The notes beneath the pieces are model-generated. The model worked only from the letters and a program-made list of their open reading frames with translations, was not told the DNA's origin and did no database searches. From an uncultured Lachnospiraceae bacterium (GTDB taxonomy: Bacteria > Bacillota > Clostridia > Lachnospirales > Lachnospiraceae), in assembly GCA_947631955.1 (NCBI GenBank), contig CANRNJ010000013.1, forward strand, positions 37,191 through 101,190: a DNA stretch of 64,000 bases. The letters run 5' to 3'. Below, one piece after another: positions 53,383 through 61,797 of the stretch; the first letter of the stretch is position 1, and every line of letters starts with the position of its first letter. The position numbers and the translations under genes were made by a program.

Positions 53383-54876
53383 ATGGAAGTATTTTACAGC
53401 AGTACGAGGGGAAGCGGTGACAAGATCACGGCCTCTGAGGCAATCTTAAAGGGACTTTCGGATGATGGAGGTCTGTTTGTGCCGGACCACATTCCGGTTT
53501 TGGACAGATCGATGCGGGAACTGGCGGACATGTCCTATCAGGAGATTGCGTATGAGGTCATGAAACTTTTCCTGACGGATTTTACCGAAGAGGAATTAAG
53601 GGACTGCATCGACCGTGCATACGATTCAAAATTCGATACGAAAGAGATCGTGCCCATCAAGGAAGCGGAAGGCGCATATTACCTGGAATTGTTTCATGGA
53701 TCGACCATAGCGTTCAAGGATATGGCGCTGTCTATCCTGCCGCATCTGATGATCACATCGGCGAAGAAAAATCATGTTAAAAACCAGATCGTGATCCTGA
53801 CTGCCACATCGGGGGATACCGGGAAAGCGGCGCTTGCAGGATTTGCCGGTGTTGAGGGGACCAAGATCATCGTGTTCTATCCCAAGAACGGCGTGAGCCC
53901 TATTCAGGAGAAGCAGATGGTCACGCAGAAAGGGGACAATACATATGTAGTCGGCATCCGCGGCAATTTTGACGATGCGCAGAACGGTGTAAAAGCGATT
54001 TTTAACGATCATGAATTTGCCAAGGAGATGGAGGCTTCGGGATTACAGTTCTCCTCCGCTAATTCGATCAATATCGGGCGGCTCGTTCCGCAGATCGTTT
54101 ATTATGTGTACGCCTATGCCAAGCTTCTTGGACAGGGCAGGATCAAGGATCAGGAGCGGATCAACGTGGTGGTGCCCACCGGCAATTTTGGCAATATTCT
54201 TGCGGCTTTCTATGCTAAGAACATGGGGGTGCCGATCGGCAGGCTGATCTGTGCGTCCAATGAGAATAAAGTGCTGTACGATTTCTTCACCACGGGCAGA
54301 TATGACCGCAATCGGGAATTTGTTCTGACCAGTTCCCCGTCGATGGATATTTTGATCTCCAGCAATCTGGAGCGTCTGATATACCGCATAGCGGGAAACG
54401 ATGCCGGAAAGAACAAGGAATTGATGGCGGGGCTGTCGGGATCGGGATATTACGAGATAACGGAGCAGATGAAAGAGCAGCTTGCGGATTTTTACGGGAA
54501 TTATGCCAATGAACAGGAAACCGCGGAGCGCATCCGGCAGCTGTATGAAAATACGGGATATGTGGTGGATACGCACACGGCGGTGGCCAGCGCCGTTTAT
54601 AAGAAGTATGTGGCGGATACAAACGATACGGCGGCGGCCGTGATCGCGTCTACGGCAAGCCCTTTCAAATTTACCAGAAGCGTTATGAACGCTATCGACG
54701 ATAAGTACGATGCCATGTCCGATTTTGAATTGGTGGACAAGCTTTCTGAGATCGGCAGAGTATCTGTACCGAGGGCGATCGAAGAGATTCGGACGGCGCC
54801 GGTCGTACACGACCATGTATGCGACAAAACGGAGATGAAAACGGCAGTCAGGCGTTTTCTGCATATCGGCTCATAG
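53383..54876 (+). CDS. thrC: Threonine synthase
   Basis: PLP enzyme that turns O-phosphohomoserine into threonine. It is 497 residues with the N-terminal YSSTRGSG signature, the PLP lysine in STIAFKDMAL, the phosphate-binding loop in TATSGDTGKAAL and a long C-terminal domain as in the ThrC long form. The start is ATG 53383 (MEVFYSS) or ATG 53371; the latter has AAAGG only one base away, so 53383 is preferred. It lies 26 bases after repeat copy D, which probably supplies the promoter and leader. It uses the same homoserine branch as metA. Confidence 0.95.
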   Translation: MEVFYSSTRGSGDKITASEAILKGLSDDGGLFVPDHIPVLDRSMRELADMSYQEIAYEVMKLFLTDFTEEELRDCIDRAYDSKFDTKEIVPIKEAEGAYYLELFHGSTIAFKDMALSILPHLMITSAKKNHVKNQIVILTATSGDTGKAALAGFAGVEGTKIIVFYPKNGVSPIQEKQMVTQKGDNTYVVGIRGNFDDAQNGVKAIFNDHEFAKEMEASGLQFSSANSINIGRLVPQIVYYVYAYAKLLGQGRIKDQERINVVVPTGNFGNILAAFYAKNMGVPIGRLICASNENKVLYDFFTTGRYDRNREFVLTSSPSMDILISSNLERLIYRIAGNDAGKNKELMAGLSGSGYYEITEQMKEQLADFYGNYANEQETAERIRQLYENTGYVVDTHTAVASAVYKKYVADTNDTAAAVIASTASPFKFTRSVMNAIDDKYDAMSDFELVDKLSEIGRVSVPRAIEEIRTAPVVHDHVCDKTEMKTAVRRFLHIGS

Positions 54877-54878
54877 AC

Positions 54879-55262
54879 ATGAAACATATATTGTTAGTTG
54901 ATGATGTGTCCACCAATCTCAAGTGTGTAGGTTTGATCCTAAAAAATAAATACGATGTTACTATGGTAAAATCGGGACGGGACGCCTTGAATGTCCTGCG
55001 GACCGCTATACCGGACCTGATCCTTCTGGATATCCGGATGCAGGATATGAACGGATATGAAGTGATGCAGCATTTAAAAGAAGATCCGAGGACGATGGAT
55101 ATTCCGGTGATCCTGCTGACGGCCGATACGGAAGAAGGCAGCAGAGAAAAGGGGATTTCTCTTGGAGCGGTCGATTTTATCAGAAAGCCTATTGATCCGG
55201 AAATGCTGTTAAAGAGGATCGAGGCGATATGGAGAACGGAGGATCAGGTGGAATGGGAATGA
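54879..55262 (+). CDS. Single-domain response regulator receiver
   Basis: A 127-residue CheY-like receiver with the acidic pair in LVDDVSTN, the phospho-acceptor Asp in LILLDIRMQ, a Thr in LLTADTEE and the switch Lys in FIRKPIDP. No output domain is attached and no histidine kinase gene is adjacent, so its partner is unknown. It starts 2 bases after thrC without a clear ribosome-binding site, suggesting translational coupling, and its end overlaps the next gene by 10 bases. Confidence 0.9.
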   Translation: MKHILLVDDVSTNLKCVGLILKNKYDVTMVKSGRDALNVLRTAIPDLILLDIRMQDMNGYEVMQHLKEDPRTMDIPVILLTADTEEGSREKGISLGAVDFIRKPIDPEMLLKRIEAIWRTEDQVEWE

Positions 55263-55645
55263 ACAGTACGATCGATCTGCTCATGCTGGTATGCGGGGCA
55301 TATCTGATCTGGACATCTTTCATGGCGAAACGCAGAGGAAACATCACGGCAAACGTTATGCTGGGAAAACAGTCCGGGTTGAAAGATATCAAGGATAAAG
55401 AAGGTTTCATTGACTATATGTATAAGCGGGTCATGATCGCAGGGCTTCTGATCATCGCCGGATCCGTGGTATATCTTATCAATGACTATTATGTGATGTC
55501 ACACGCGCTTACATGGATCGGAAGCGGCCTGATCGTGGTCGCGATGATCGTCTATATCAAAGCCTATAAGGGCAGTCAGAAGAAGTATATGAAGGACAGG
55601 GGAGCATCCGTTCCCAAGACTGACGATAATAAGAAGGAAAGCTGA
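55253..55645 (+). CDS. Small membrane protein of unknown function (130 aa)
   Basis: A 130-residue protein with three hydrophobic segments (TIDLLMLVCGAYLIWTSF, MIAGLLIIAGSVVYLI and WIGSGLIVVAMIVYI) and a basic, charged C-terminal tail. I do not recognise a family. The ATG at 55253 has GGAGGA nine bases upstream; the in-frame ATG at 55229 is inside the preceding gene with no site. It overlaps the receiver gene, so the two may act together. The terminator at 55682-55708 follows. Confidence 0.7.
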   Translation: MGMNSTIDLLMLVCGAYLIWTSFMAKRRGNITANVMLGKQSGLKDIKDKEGFIDYMYKRVMIAGLLIIAGSVVYLINDYYVMSHALTWIGSGLIVVAMIVYIKAYKGSQKKYMKDRGASVPKTDDNKKES

Positions 55646-55681
55646 CATTGTCTGTGAAGTGCAGGCTTTGGAAACAAAAAT

Positions 55682-55708
55682 AAAGAGATGCCAGTCAGGC
55701 ATCTCTTT
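55682..55708. terminator. Bidirectional terminator
   Basis: AAAGAGATGCC pairs with GGCATCTCTTT around AGTCA, flanked by A- and T-runs. It ends the plus-strand thrC-side unit. The citrate synthase stop codon on the other strand (55695-55697) is in its loop. Confidence 0.85.
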
Positions 55709-57065
55709 CGTTTAGCTTTACATATTTTTTGTCGGTACAGATGGTCTTGTACGCAGGCCGTATGATCTTGCCGTTGCTGGCGAGTTCCTCCATGCGGTGC
55801 GCGCTCCAGCCGACGATCCTCGCAATGGCAAAGATCGGGGTGTACAGTTCCCTCGGAAGATTGAGCATATCATAGACAAATCCGGAATAAAAGTCTACAT
55901 TTATGCTGACGCCCTTATAGATAGGGCGCTCCTTGGAGATGATCTCCGGCGCAAGCCGTTCGACCATGGAGTAGAGCGCAAACTCGTCATGCAACCCCTT
56001 TTCCTCGGATAATTTCTCTACAAAAGATTTGAAGATGACCGCACGCGGATCGGATTTGGAATACACGGCGTGGCCGACGCCGTAAATAAGTCCCGAATGA
56101 TCGAAAGCGTCTTTGTGCAGCAGTTTTTGCAGATAATCGGCCACCTGTCCCTCGTTCGTCCAGTCGGAAACCTCCCGTTTCATTTCCTCGAACATCTGCA
56201 CAACCTTGATATTGGCGCCGCCGTGGCGGGGTCCTTTCAGAGAGCCGATCGCAGCCGCTATGACCGAGTAGGTGTCGGTCAGTGAGGAGGTGACTACGCG
56301 GGTGGTGAAACTGGAGTTGTTTCCGCCGCCGTGTTCCATATGTAAGATCAGGGCAATGTCCAGTATCTTGGCTTCAAGCGGGGTGTATTTACTGTCCGGA
56401 CGCAGGATATGAAGGATGTTTTCCGCATTGGACAATTCCGGCCTCGGCTGATGGATAAACAGACTTTCCCCATTGTGATAGTGGCTGTAAGCCTGATATC
56501 CGTATATGGACAGCATGGGGAACAGCGCGATCAGCTGCAGGCACTGGCGCAGTACGTTGGGCAGCGAAGTATCATCCGCCCGGTCATCGTAGGAATAGAG
56601 CGTCAGCACGCTCCTTGCCAGAGTATTCATCATGTCGTTGCTCGGCGCCTTCATAATGATATCGCGGACGAAACTGGTCGGCAGGGACCGGTAGCCGGAC
56701 AGAAGACGGGAAAACTCCTCCAGTTCCTTCTTGTCGGGCAGCTTGTTAAAGAGAAGCAGGTAGGTCACTTCCTCAAAGCCGAAACGATCTTCGCCGGCGA
56801 AGCCTTCCACAAGATCCTTGACGTCGTAACCGCGGTAAAAGAGCCTGCCGTGGGTAGGGACCTGAACGCCGTCCACAGTCTTGCTGGCGCGCACGTCGGA
56901 GATGTTGGTAAGACCCGCCAGTACGCCCTTGCCGTTTAAGTCGCGCAGGCCGCGCTTGACGTCATATTTTGTAAACAGTTCGGTATCTATAATACCGGCT
57001 TGCTCACTCAGAGCTGCAAGTCGAATAATTTCTGGTGTAATTTCGGAAAAAGGATTTTGGTCCAT
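55695..57065 (-). CDS. gltA: Citrate synthase
   Basis: Condenses oxaloacetate and acetyl-CoA. It is 456 residues, a type common in Clostridia. The active-site histidines are in MEHGGGNNSS and YGVGHAVYSKSDPRA and the catalytic Asp is in NVDFYSGF. GGGAGG lies eight bases before the ATG on the minus strand. The upstream AT-rich gap has a -10-like TATAAT (minus strand 57112-57107). In an organism without a full TCA cycle it supports glutamate synthesis; pckA and the oxaloacetate-type carboxyltransferase are in the same window. Confidence 0.95.
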   Translation of the reverse strand: MDQNPFSEITPEIIRLAALSEQAGIIDTELFTKYDVKRGLRDLNGKGVLAGLTNISDVRASKTVDGVQVPTHGRLFYRGYDVKDLVEGFAGEDRFGFEEVTYLLLFNKLPDKKELEEFSRLLSGYRSLPTSFVRDIIMKAPSNDMMNTLARSVLTLYSYDDRADDTSLPNVLRQCLQLIALFPMLSIYGYQAYSHYHNGESLFIHQPRPELSNAENILHILRPDSKYTPLEAKILDIALILHMEHGGGNNSSFTTRVVTSSLTDTYSVIAAAIGSLKGPRHGGANIKVVQMFEEMKREVSDWTNEGQVADYLQKLLHKDAFDHSGLIYGVGHAVYSKSDPRAVIFKSFVEKLSEEKGLHDEFALYSMVERLAPEIISKERPIYKGVSINVDFYSGFVYDMLNLPRELYTPIFAIARIVGWSAHRMEELASNGKIIRPAYKTICTDKKYVKLNERDA

Positions 57066-57365
57066 AATAAATGCCTCCCTTCATAACATAATTACTTTCC
57101 AATATTATTATAATAGCATGAAAAAAAAGGACGATACAAGAAAAAACCTCAAATTAAGAAAGTTTTAACATTATTAAAATATTGTTCACATTATTGTTTT
57201 CCGCATAAAAACGCCGTTTTCCGGGGCGCGTTCCCGCTTTTGGCGGCACATTCATTTATCGCCGGAGCGTTTTTACTCTGGATTTTTGCGGATAACCGTA
57301 TTACAATGATCATGCGTGACGATCTATGTACAATATCAGAAAGACGCGAAGAGGAGTGTCAGAAA
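57066..57365. other. AT-rich divergent intergenic region (gltA/deoC)
   Basis: Three hundred bases without a gene between divergent gltA and deoC. The minus strand has a TATAAT at 57112-57107 that suits gltA but no convincing -35 box. The plus strand has AT-rich and TACAAT stretches but no clear promoter. I see no riboswitch, repeat or hairpin of note. The continuous in-frame stretch upstream of deoC reads as non-coding. Confidence 0.55.
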
Positions 57366-58019
57366 ATGGACAAAAAAGAAATCTTAAAACGTGTGGACCA
57401 CACGCAGCTTCAGGCTTATGCCACATGGGAGGATATCGTAAAGCTGTGCGATGAGGCGGTCGCATACGGGACGGCCTCTGTCTGTGTGCCGCCTGCTTAT
57501 GTCAAAAGGATCCACGATACATACGGCGATAAACTGAATATCTGCACGGTGGTCGGGTTCCCTCTGGGCTATTCCGTGACTGCGGCCAAGGCGGAAGAAA
57601 CAAGACAGGCCATTGCGGACGGGGCGGACGAGATCGATATGGTGATCAATATCAGCGACGTCAAGAACGGTATGTTCGACGCGGTGGAAGAGGAGATCAG
57701 GACGCTGAAAAAGATCTGTAAGGATCATATCCTTAAGGTGATCATCGAAACCTGTTATCTGACGGAGGATGAGAAGACCGCCCTTTGCAGGATCGTGACA
57801 GATGCGGGGGCGGACTATATCAAGACATCCACAGGATTCGGCACGGGCGGCGCAACGATAGCGGATGTGCGCCTTTTTAAAGAACATATCGGACCGAATG
57901 TGAAGATCAAAGCGGCGGGCGGCATCTCCACGGTGGAGGATCTGGAGGCGTTCGTGCGGGAAGGCTGCGATCGGATCGGCACTTCCAGGGCGGTGGGACT
58001 GCTGAAAGAAGCGGAGTAG
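57366..58019 (+). CDS. deoC: Deoxyribose-phosphate aldolase
   Basis: Class I aldolase that splits 2-deoxyribose 5-phosphate into acetaldehyde and glyceraldehyde 3-phosphate. It is 217 residues, with the Schiff-base lysine in YIKTSTGFG, a second active-site Lys in ILKVIIETC and Asp in DMVINISDVK. The ATG at 57366 has GAGGAG nine bases upstream; longer in-frame starts have no site and no family similarity. No other deoxynucleoside gene is adjacent. Confidence 0.95.
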   Translation: MDKKEILKRVDHTQLQAYATWEDIVKLCDEAVAYGTASVCVPPAYVKRIHDTYGDKLNICTVVGFPLGYSVTAAKAEETRQAIADGADEIDMVINISDVKNGMFDAVEEEIRTLKKICKDHILKVIIETCYLTEDEKTALCRIVTDAGADYIKTSTGFGTGGATIADVRLFKEHIGPNVKIKAAGGISTVEDLEAFVREGCDRIGTSRAVGLLKEAE

Positions 58020-58084
58020 TATCGGCTGTGCGCGCATGACGGGCGCGGGACGGCATAGATAACGACACAACACATACAATGCAA

Positions 58085-58113
58085 GAGCGGATGTGGAAGA
58101 TCCACACCCGCTC
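58085..58113. terminator. Hairpin between deoC and pckA
   Basis: GAGCGG-A-TGTGGA pairs with TCCACA-C-CCGCTC around AGA. It sits between the convergent deoC and pckA genes. A clear T-run is missing on both sides, so it may be a weak or factor-dependent terminator. Confidence 0.5.
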
Positions 58114-58176
58114 ATTGTCTGTCTTATGCATTTTTTAAATGTATCCGCCTCTGGCGGCCGATCGTCGTCACACTGT

Positions 58177-59781
58177 TTATAACTGCGGACCTGCGGAAAC
58201 AAGAGCCTTGCCTGCGCTGTTGCCTTCGTATTTTGCGAAGTTCTTAACGAATCTCTGCGCCAGATCCTTAGCCTTGGTCTCCCATTCGGAAGCGTCCGCA
58301 TAAGTGTTGCGGGGATCAAGAATGTTGGTATCCACGCCCGGAAGTTCCGTAGGCACTTCAAAGTTGAAGTAAGGGATCTTCTTGGTGGAAGCCTTCTCGA
58401 TATCGCCGTTTAAGATCGCGTCGATGATGCCGCGGGTATCCTTGATGGAGATACGCTTGCCTGTGCCGTTCCAACCGGTATTTACAAGGTATGCCTTTGC
58501 GCCGCTCACCTTCATCTTCTTTACCAGTTCCTCTGCATATTTGGTAGGATGCAGTTCCAAGAACGCCTGACCGAAGCATGCGGAGAAAGTAGGAGTGGGT
58601 TCTGTGATACCGCGCTCCGTACCCGCCAGTTTAGCCGTGAAACCGGACAGGAAGTAGTACTGTGTCTGTTCGGGTGTCAGTACGGAAACCGGAGGAAGTA
58701 CGCCGAATGCATCCGCGGACAGGAAGATCACGTTCTTAGCTGCCGGTGCGGAAGAAACAGGGCGCACGATATTCTCGATGTGGTTGATCGGATAAGATAC
58801 ACGGGTATTCTCCGTTACGCTCTTATCGTTAAAGTCGATCTTGCCGTTGGCATCCAGCGTTACGTTCTCCAGAAGAGCGTCGCGCTTGATCGCATTGTAG
58901 ATGTCGGGCTCGGATTCTTTGTCCAGATTGATGACTTTGGCATAGCAGCCGCCCTCGAAGTTGAATACGCCGTTGTCGTCCCAGCCGTGCTCGTCGTCAC
59001 CGATCAGCAGACGCTTGGGATCTGTGGAAAGGGTCGTCTTGCCTGTGCCGGACAGACCGAAGAAGATCGCGGTATTCTTGCCGTCCATATCCGTGTTGGC
59101 GGAACAGTGCATGGAAGCGATGCCCTTAAGAGGAAGGTAGTAGTTCATCATGGAGAACATACCTTTCTTCATCTCGCCGCCGTACCATGTATTGATGATG
59201 ACCTGCTCGCGGCTGGTGATGTTGAAAGCCACGCAGGTTTCGGAGTTTAATCCCAATTCCTTATAGTTCTCGACTTTTGCTTTGGAAGCATTGTAAACAA
59301 CGAAGTCGGGCTCGAAGTCCGCCAGTTCTTCCTCGGAAGGCTGGATGAACATGTTCTTGATAAAGTGAGCCTGCCATGCAACCTCTACGATGAAGCGGAC
59401 TGCCATGCGGGTGTCTTTGTTCGCACCGCAGAAAGCATCTACAACGAAGAGCCTCTTGTTGCAGAGTTCCTTCTGTGCCAGCGCCTTGACGGTTGCCCAT
59501 ACGTCTTCCGACATAGGGTGGTTGTCGTTCTTGTATTCGTCGGAAGTCCACCAAACGGTGTCTTTGGAATTTGCATCCATAACGATATACTTATCTTTAG
59601 GTGAACGACCCGTGTAGATACCTGTCATAACGTTGACAGCGCCGAGTTCGCTGACCTGTCCCTTTTCATAACCTTCCAGACCGGGTTTGATCTCTTCTTC
59701 ATACAGCATGTCATAAGAAGGATTGTGCACGATCTCGGTGGTTCCGGTGATGCCATACTTGCTTAAATCGATTTGTGCCAT
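58177..59781 (-). CDS. pckA: Phosphoenolpyruvate carboxykinase (ATP)
   Basis: Converts oxaloacetate and ATP to PEP and CO2, or the reverse in fermenters that make succinate. It is 534 residues from [10 protein letters not shown]. The P-loop is [11 protein letters not shown], with the kinase-type FEGGCYAK and [12 protein letters not shown] motifs. AGAGAGGT lies nine bases before the ATG; an ATG at 59871 adds 30 residues without a site. The promoter is at 59863-59890. A PEPCK beside biotin decarboxylase and citrate synthase suits anaplerotic control of oxaloacetate. Confidence 0.97.
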   Translation of the reverse strand: MAQIDLSKYGITGTTEIVHNPSYDMLYEEEIKPGLEGYEKGQVSELGAVNVMTGIYTGRSPKDKYIVMDANSKDTVWWTSDEYKNDNHPMSEDVWATVKALAQKELCNKRLFVVDAFCGANKDTRMAVRFIVEVAWQAHFIKNMFIQPSEEELADFEPDFVVYNASKAKVENYKELGLNSETCVAFNITSREQVIINTWYGGEMKKGMFSMMNYYLPLKGIASMHCSANTDMDGKNTAIFFGLSGTGKTTLSTDPKRLLIGDDEHGWDDNGVFNFEGGCYAKVINLDKESEPDIYNAIKRDALLENVTLDANGKIDFNDKSVTENTRVSYPINHIENIVRPVSSAPAAKNVIFLSADAFGVLPPVSVLTPEQTQYYFLSGFTAKLAGTERGITEPTPTFSACFGQAFLELHPTKYAEELVKKMKVSGAKAYLVNTGWNGTGKRISIKDTRGIIDAILNGDIEKASTKKIPYFNFEVPTELPGVDTNILDPRNTYADASEWETKAKDLAQRFVKNFAKYEGNSAGKALVSAGPQL

Positions 59782-59862
59782 CTTACTTTTACCTCTCTTC
59801 TTTAAAATTTTATATATTGCGGCATTAAGTAAAGAATAATACCCAACAGCCCATGTGATTTT

Positions 59863-59890
59863 ATTATACATGATTAGTCAATAAAATCAA
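59863..59890 (-). promoter_or_regulatory. Promoter of pckA
   Basis: On the minus strand, TTGATT (59890-59885), a 16-base spacer and TATAAT (59868-59863), about 80 bases before the pckA start. Confidence 0.6.
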
Positions 59891-59917
59891 TAACAATCCC
59901 CGCGGAAATTTTATTTG

Positions 59918-59946
59918 TTGTTTTTTGCGGCAATGAGGAATATAAT
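59918..59946 (+). promoter_or_regulatory. Promoter of the GGDEF gene
   Basis: TTGTTT (59918-59923), 17 bases, TATAAT (59941-59946). The leader to the ATG at 60101 is about 150 bases. It contains AT-rich and then GC-rich stretches but no c-di-GMP riboswitch core that I recognise. Confidence 0.55.
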
Positions 59947-60100
59947 AAAATCAACAAAAAAATCGACAGATACAGCCAAAAAAATGGCAGATAGCACAAA
60001 AACGAAAGACACGGTCTTTTCCTAAGGAAAGCGCGGCTGTGCGGCCGGTCCGCAGTCGCTGCAGAAGACCGGAACCTGAGAAACAAATGGAGGAGTGGCA

Positions 60101-61342
60101 ATGTATCATTGTACCGTATGTTTTTATTATATCGGTGAAAAAAAGGAACTTCTGGACGTCTTAAAAGAAACGGAGCCTTTAAAACATTTTAAACATGACT
60201 TTATCACAAGCCCGGAACCGCGGGAACTGCTCATTCCGAGGGCCGACGTGATTCTGGCGGACATACAGGGCAGAAAGGCGGACGTCGTGCTGCGCAGCCT
60301 GCTTTATCACAAAAAAGAAACGGCCCAACTGATTATGATCGCGGACAAGGAACAGACCGCCGAACTGCTCAAAAACGATCTGTCGGGCGTGGCGGATATA
60401 TGGCCCGCGCCGCTTTCCGTGGAGGAGATGCGTTTCCGCATTGCCAAATGGCAGCAGACCTATAAGATGAGCAAAGACTATTGGCAGACCCAGAACTATC
60501 TCGATACCATGATCAACAGCGTTCCCCATATGATCTGGTATAAGGACAAGACGGGCGCGCATATGAAAGTGAACGATTTCTTCTGCAAAACGGTCGGCAA
60601 GACGATGGAGCAGATCGAAGGGCGCGGGCATTATTACATATGGAATATTCAGCCGGACGAGTATGCCAAAGGGGAATATATCTGCATGGAGTCGGAATTT
60701 GAGGTCATGGATAAAAGAGAGACCTGCGTTTTCGACGAACAGGTCAAGATCGGCAGCGAAATGCGCCAGTTAAAGACATACAAGTCGCCGCTTTTTGATC
60801 TGGACGGAAGCGTTATGGGAACGGTGGGCGTTGCCATTGATGTGACCGAATTGAAGATGTACGAAGAGATGCTTTTGAAAAATGCCAATACGGATGCGTT
60901 GACCGGACTGGCCAACAGAAGACATGTATATGAATACATCGACGGCCTGGAAGAAAAGAACATAACGGTGTTCGTTCTGGATCTGGATTCTTTTAAGGGT
61001 ATCAACGACGCGTACGGGCATCAGGAAGGGGATAAGGCTCTGGTGCTCACGGCACAGGTGCTTAAGGAGAATCTGCCCGATGACCTTATTGCGCGGACAG
61101 GCGGTGACGAGTTCCTGATCGTCATGCTCGGCGAGCGCTCCGCCGAAGAGATCGCCGCGCTGCAGAGATCGATCGGGGAGAAGCTGAACGAGGCTTACCG
61201 CAGGGACGACCGGCTCCGTGGGATCACCGTCAGTGTCGGGGCGGCGTACTCCGACCACGGCAAAGAGAATTTTGACCGTCTGGCGGCGGAAGCGGACGCG
61301 CATATGTACCGCGAGAAAGAGAAAAAGAAAAGCAGACAGTAA
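60101..61342 (+). CDS. PAS-GGDEF diguanylate cyclase
   Basis: A 413-residue c-di-GMP synthase. Residues 1 to about 130 resemble a degenerate receiver-like domain (DVILADIQGRKADVV in place of the phospho-acceptor region). A PAS domain follows (about 140-270; DTMINSVPHMIWYKD), then a short helical linker and a GGDEF domain with the intact active site RTGGDEFLIVM. The inhibitory I-site RxxD is not obvious. There is no membrane segment. The ATG at 60101 has GGAGGAG five bases upstream. No EAL or HD-GYP partner is adjacent. Confidence 0.92.
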   Translation: MYHCTVCFYYIGEKKELLDVLKETEPLKHFKHDFITSPEPRELLIPRADVILADIQGRKADVVLRSLLYHKKETAQLIMIADKEQTAELLKNDLSGVADIWPAPLSVEEMRFRIAKWQQTYKMSKDYWQTQNYLDTMINSVPHMIWYKDKTGAHMKVNDFFCKTVGKTMEQIEGRGHYYIWNIQPDEYAKGEYICMESEFEVMDKRETCVFDEQVKIGSEMRQLKTYKSPLFDLDGSVMGTVGVAIDVTELKMYEEMLLKNANTDALTGLANRRHVYEYIDGLEEKNITVFVLDLDSFKGINDAYGHQEGDKALVLTAQVLKENLPDDLIARTGGDEFLIVMLGERSAEEIAALQRSIGEKLNEAYRRDDRLRGITVSVGAAYSDHGKENFDRLAAEADAHMYREKEKKKSRQ

Positions 61343-61408
61343 GGATAAGATCAATAGCCAGGGTAAGATGAGATCAACACAAAAATCAACACAAAATCAA
61401 GAAATGAG

Positions 61409-61437
61409 TTGTAATATGTCCGCATCTCGGATATAAT
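61409..61437 (+). promoter_or_regulatory. Promoter of the 6S RNA
   Basis: TTGTAA (61409-61414), 17 bases, TATAAT (61432-61437). The predicted start at about 61444 is just before the 5' arm of the 6S stem. Confidence 0.65.
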
Positions 61438-61443
61438 AGAATC

Positions 61444-61635
61444 AGCCTGAAATGTGCGATTATATCTTGTTATTTTGAACCTACAGATACTTTAAACGGG
61501 ATTCCTATATTGCCGTATGGATGTCAGGCCTCCGGCCCGCAGGCTTTGAGCAGGGGAAGGCAGAAGTACCGGCTGCGGTCACCCACCTAGCTTTGCTAGG
61601 AGTCAAAATACAAGATTCGGCATTTTGGGTAATAC
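61444..61635 (+). ncRNA. ssrS: 6S RNA
   Basis: A transcript of about 190 bases with the 6S layout. The long closing stem is TCTTGTTATTTTGA (61465-61478) against TCAAAATACAAGA (61603-61615) with one bulged base, extended by AAATG/CATTT further out. Between them lie the clostridial 6S stretches TTGAACCTACAG, AAACGGGATTCC and GTATGGAT on the 5' side and GGCAGAAGTACC and CACCCACC on the 3' side, around a large central bubble, and a CCTAGC/GCTAGG hairpin near the 3' arm. 6S binds sigma-A RNA polymerase in stationary phase. The assignment is by memory of the family pattern plus the stem. Confidence 0.85.
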
Positions 61636-61644
61636 AAAAGACAA

Positions 61645-61674
61645 AGAGCAGTCGTCTTGCGCGGCTGCTTTTGT
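61645..61674 (+). terminator. Terminator after the 6S RNA
   Basis: AGCAG-T-CG pairs with CG-G-CTGCT around a 7-base loop, followed by TTTTGTTG. It lies about 10 bases past the mature 3' end. Confidence 0.6.
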
Positions 61675-61797
61675 TGTGCAGGATCACCACGAAACGGGAA
61701 ACAGGCGGCATATGTCTTTTTCTTTCATATATGCGATGCGAAAATGCGATACGAAAGATGCATTTAATATTTCGGAATAAGGATTGAAAGACCGCAA

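Noticed and set aside
59947..60100. c-di-GMP riboswitch in the leader of the GGDEF gene
   Set aside because: A leader of about 150 bases is present but the conserved GEMM core motifs are not visible.
61521..61787. Open frame of 88 codons on the plus strand
   Set aside because: It lies over the 3' half of the 6S RNA and its terminator and has no good ribosome-binding site.
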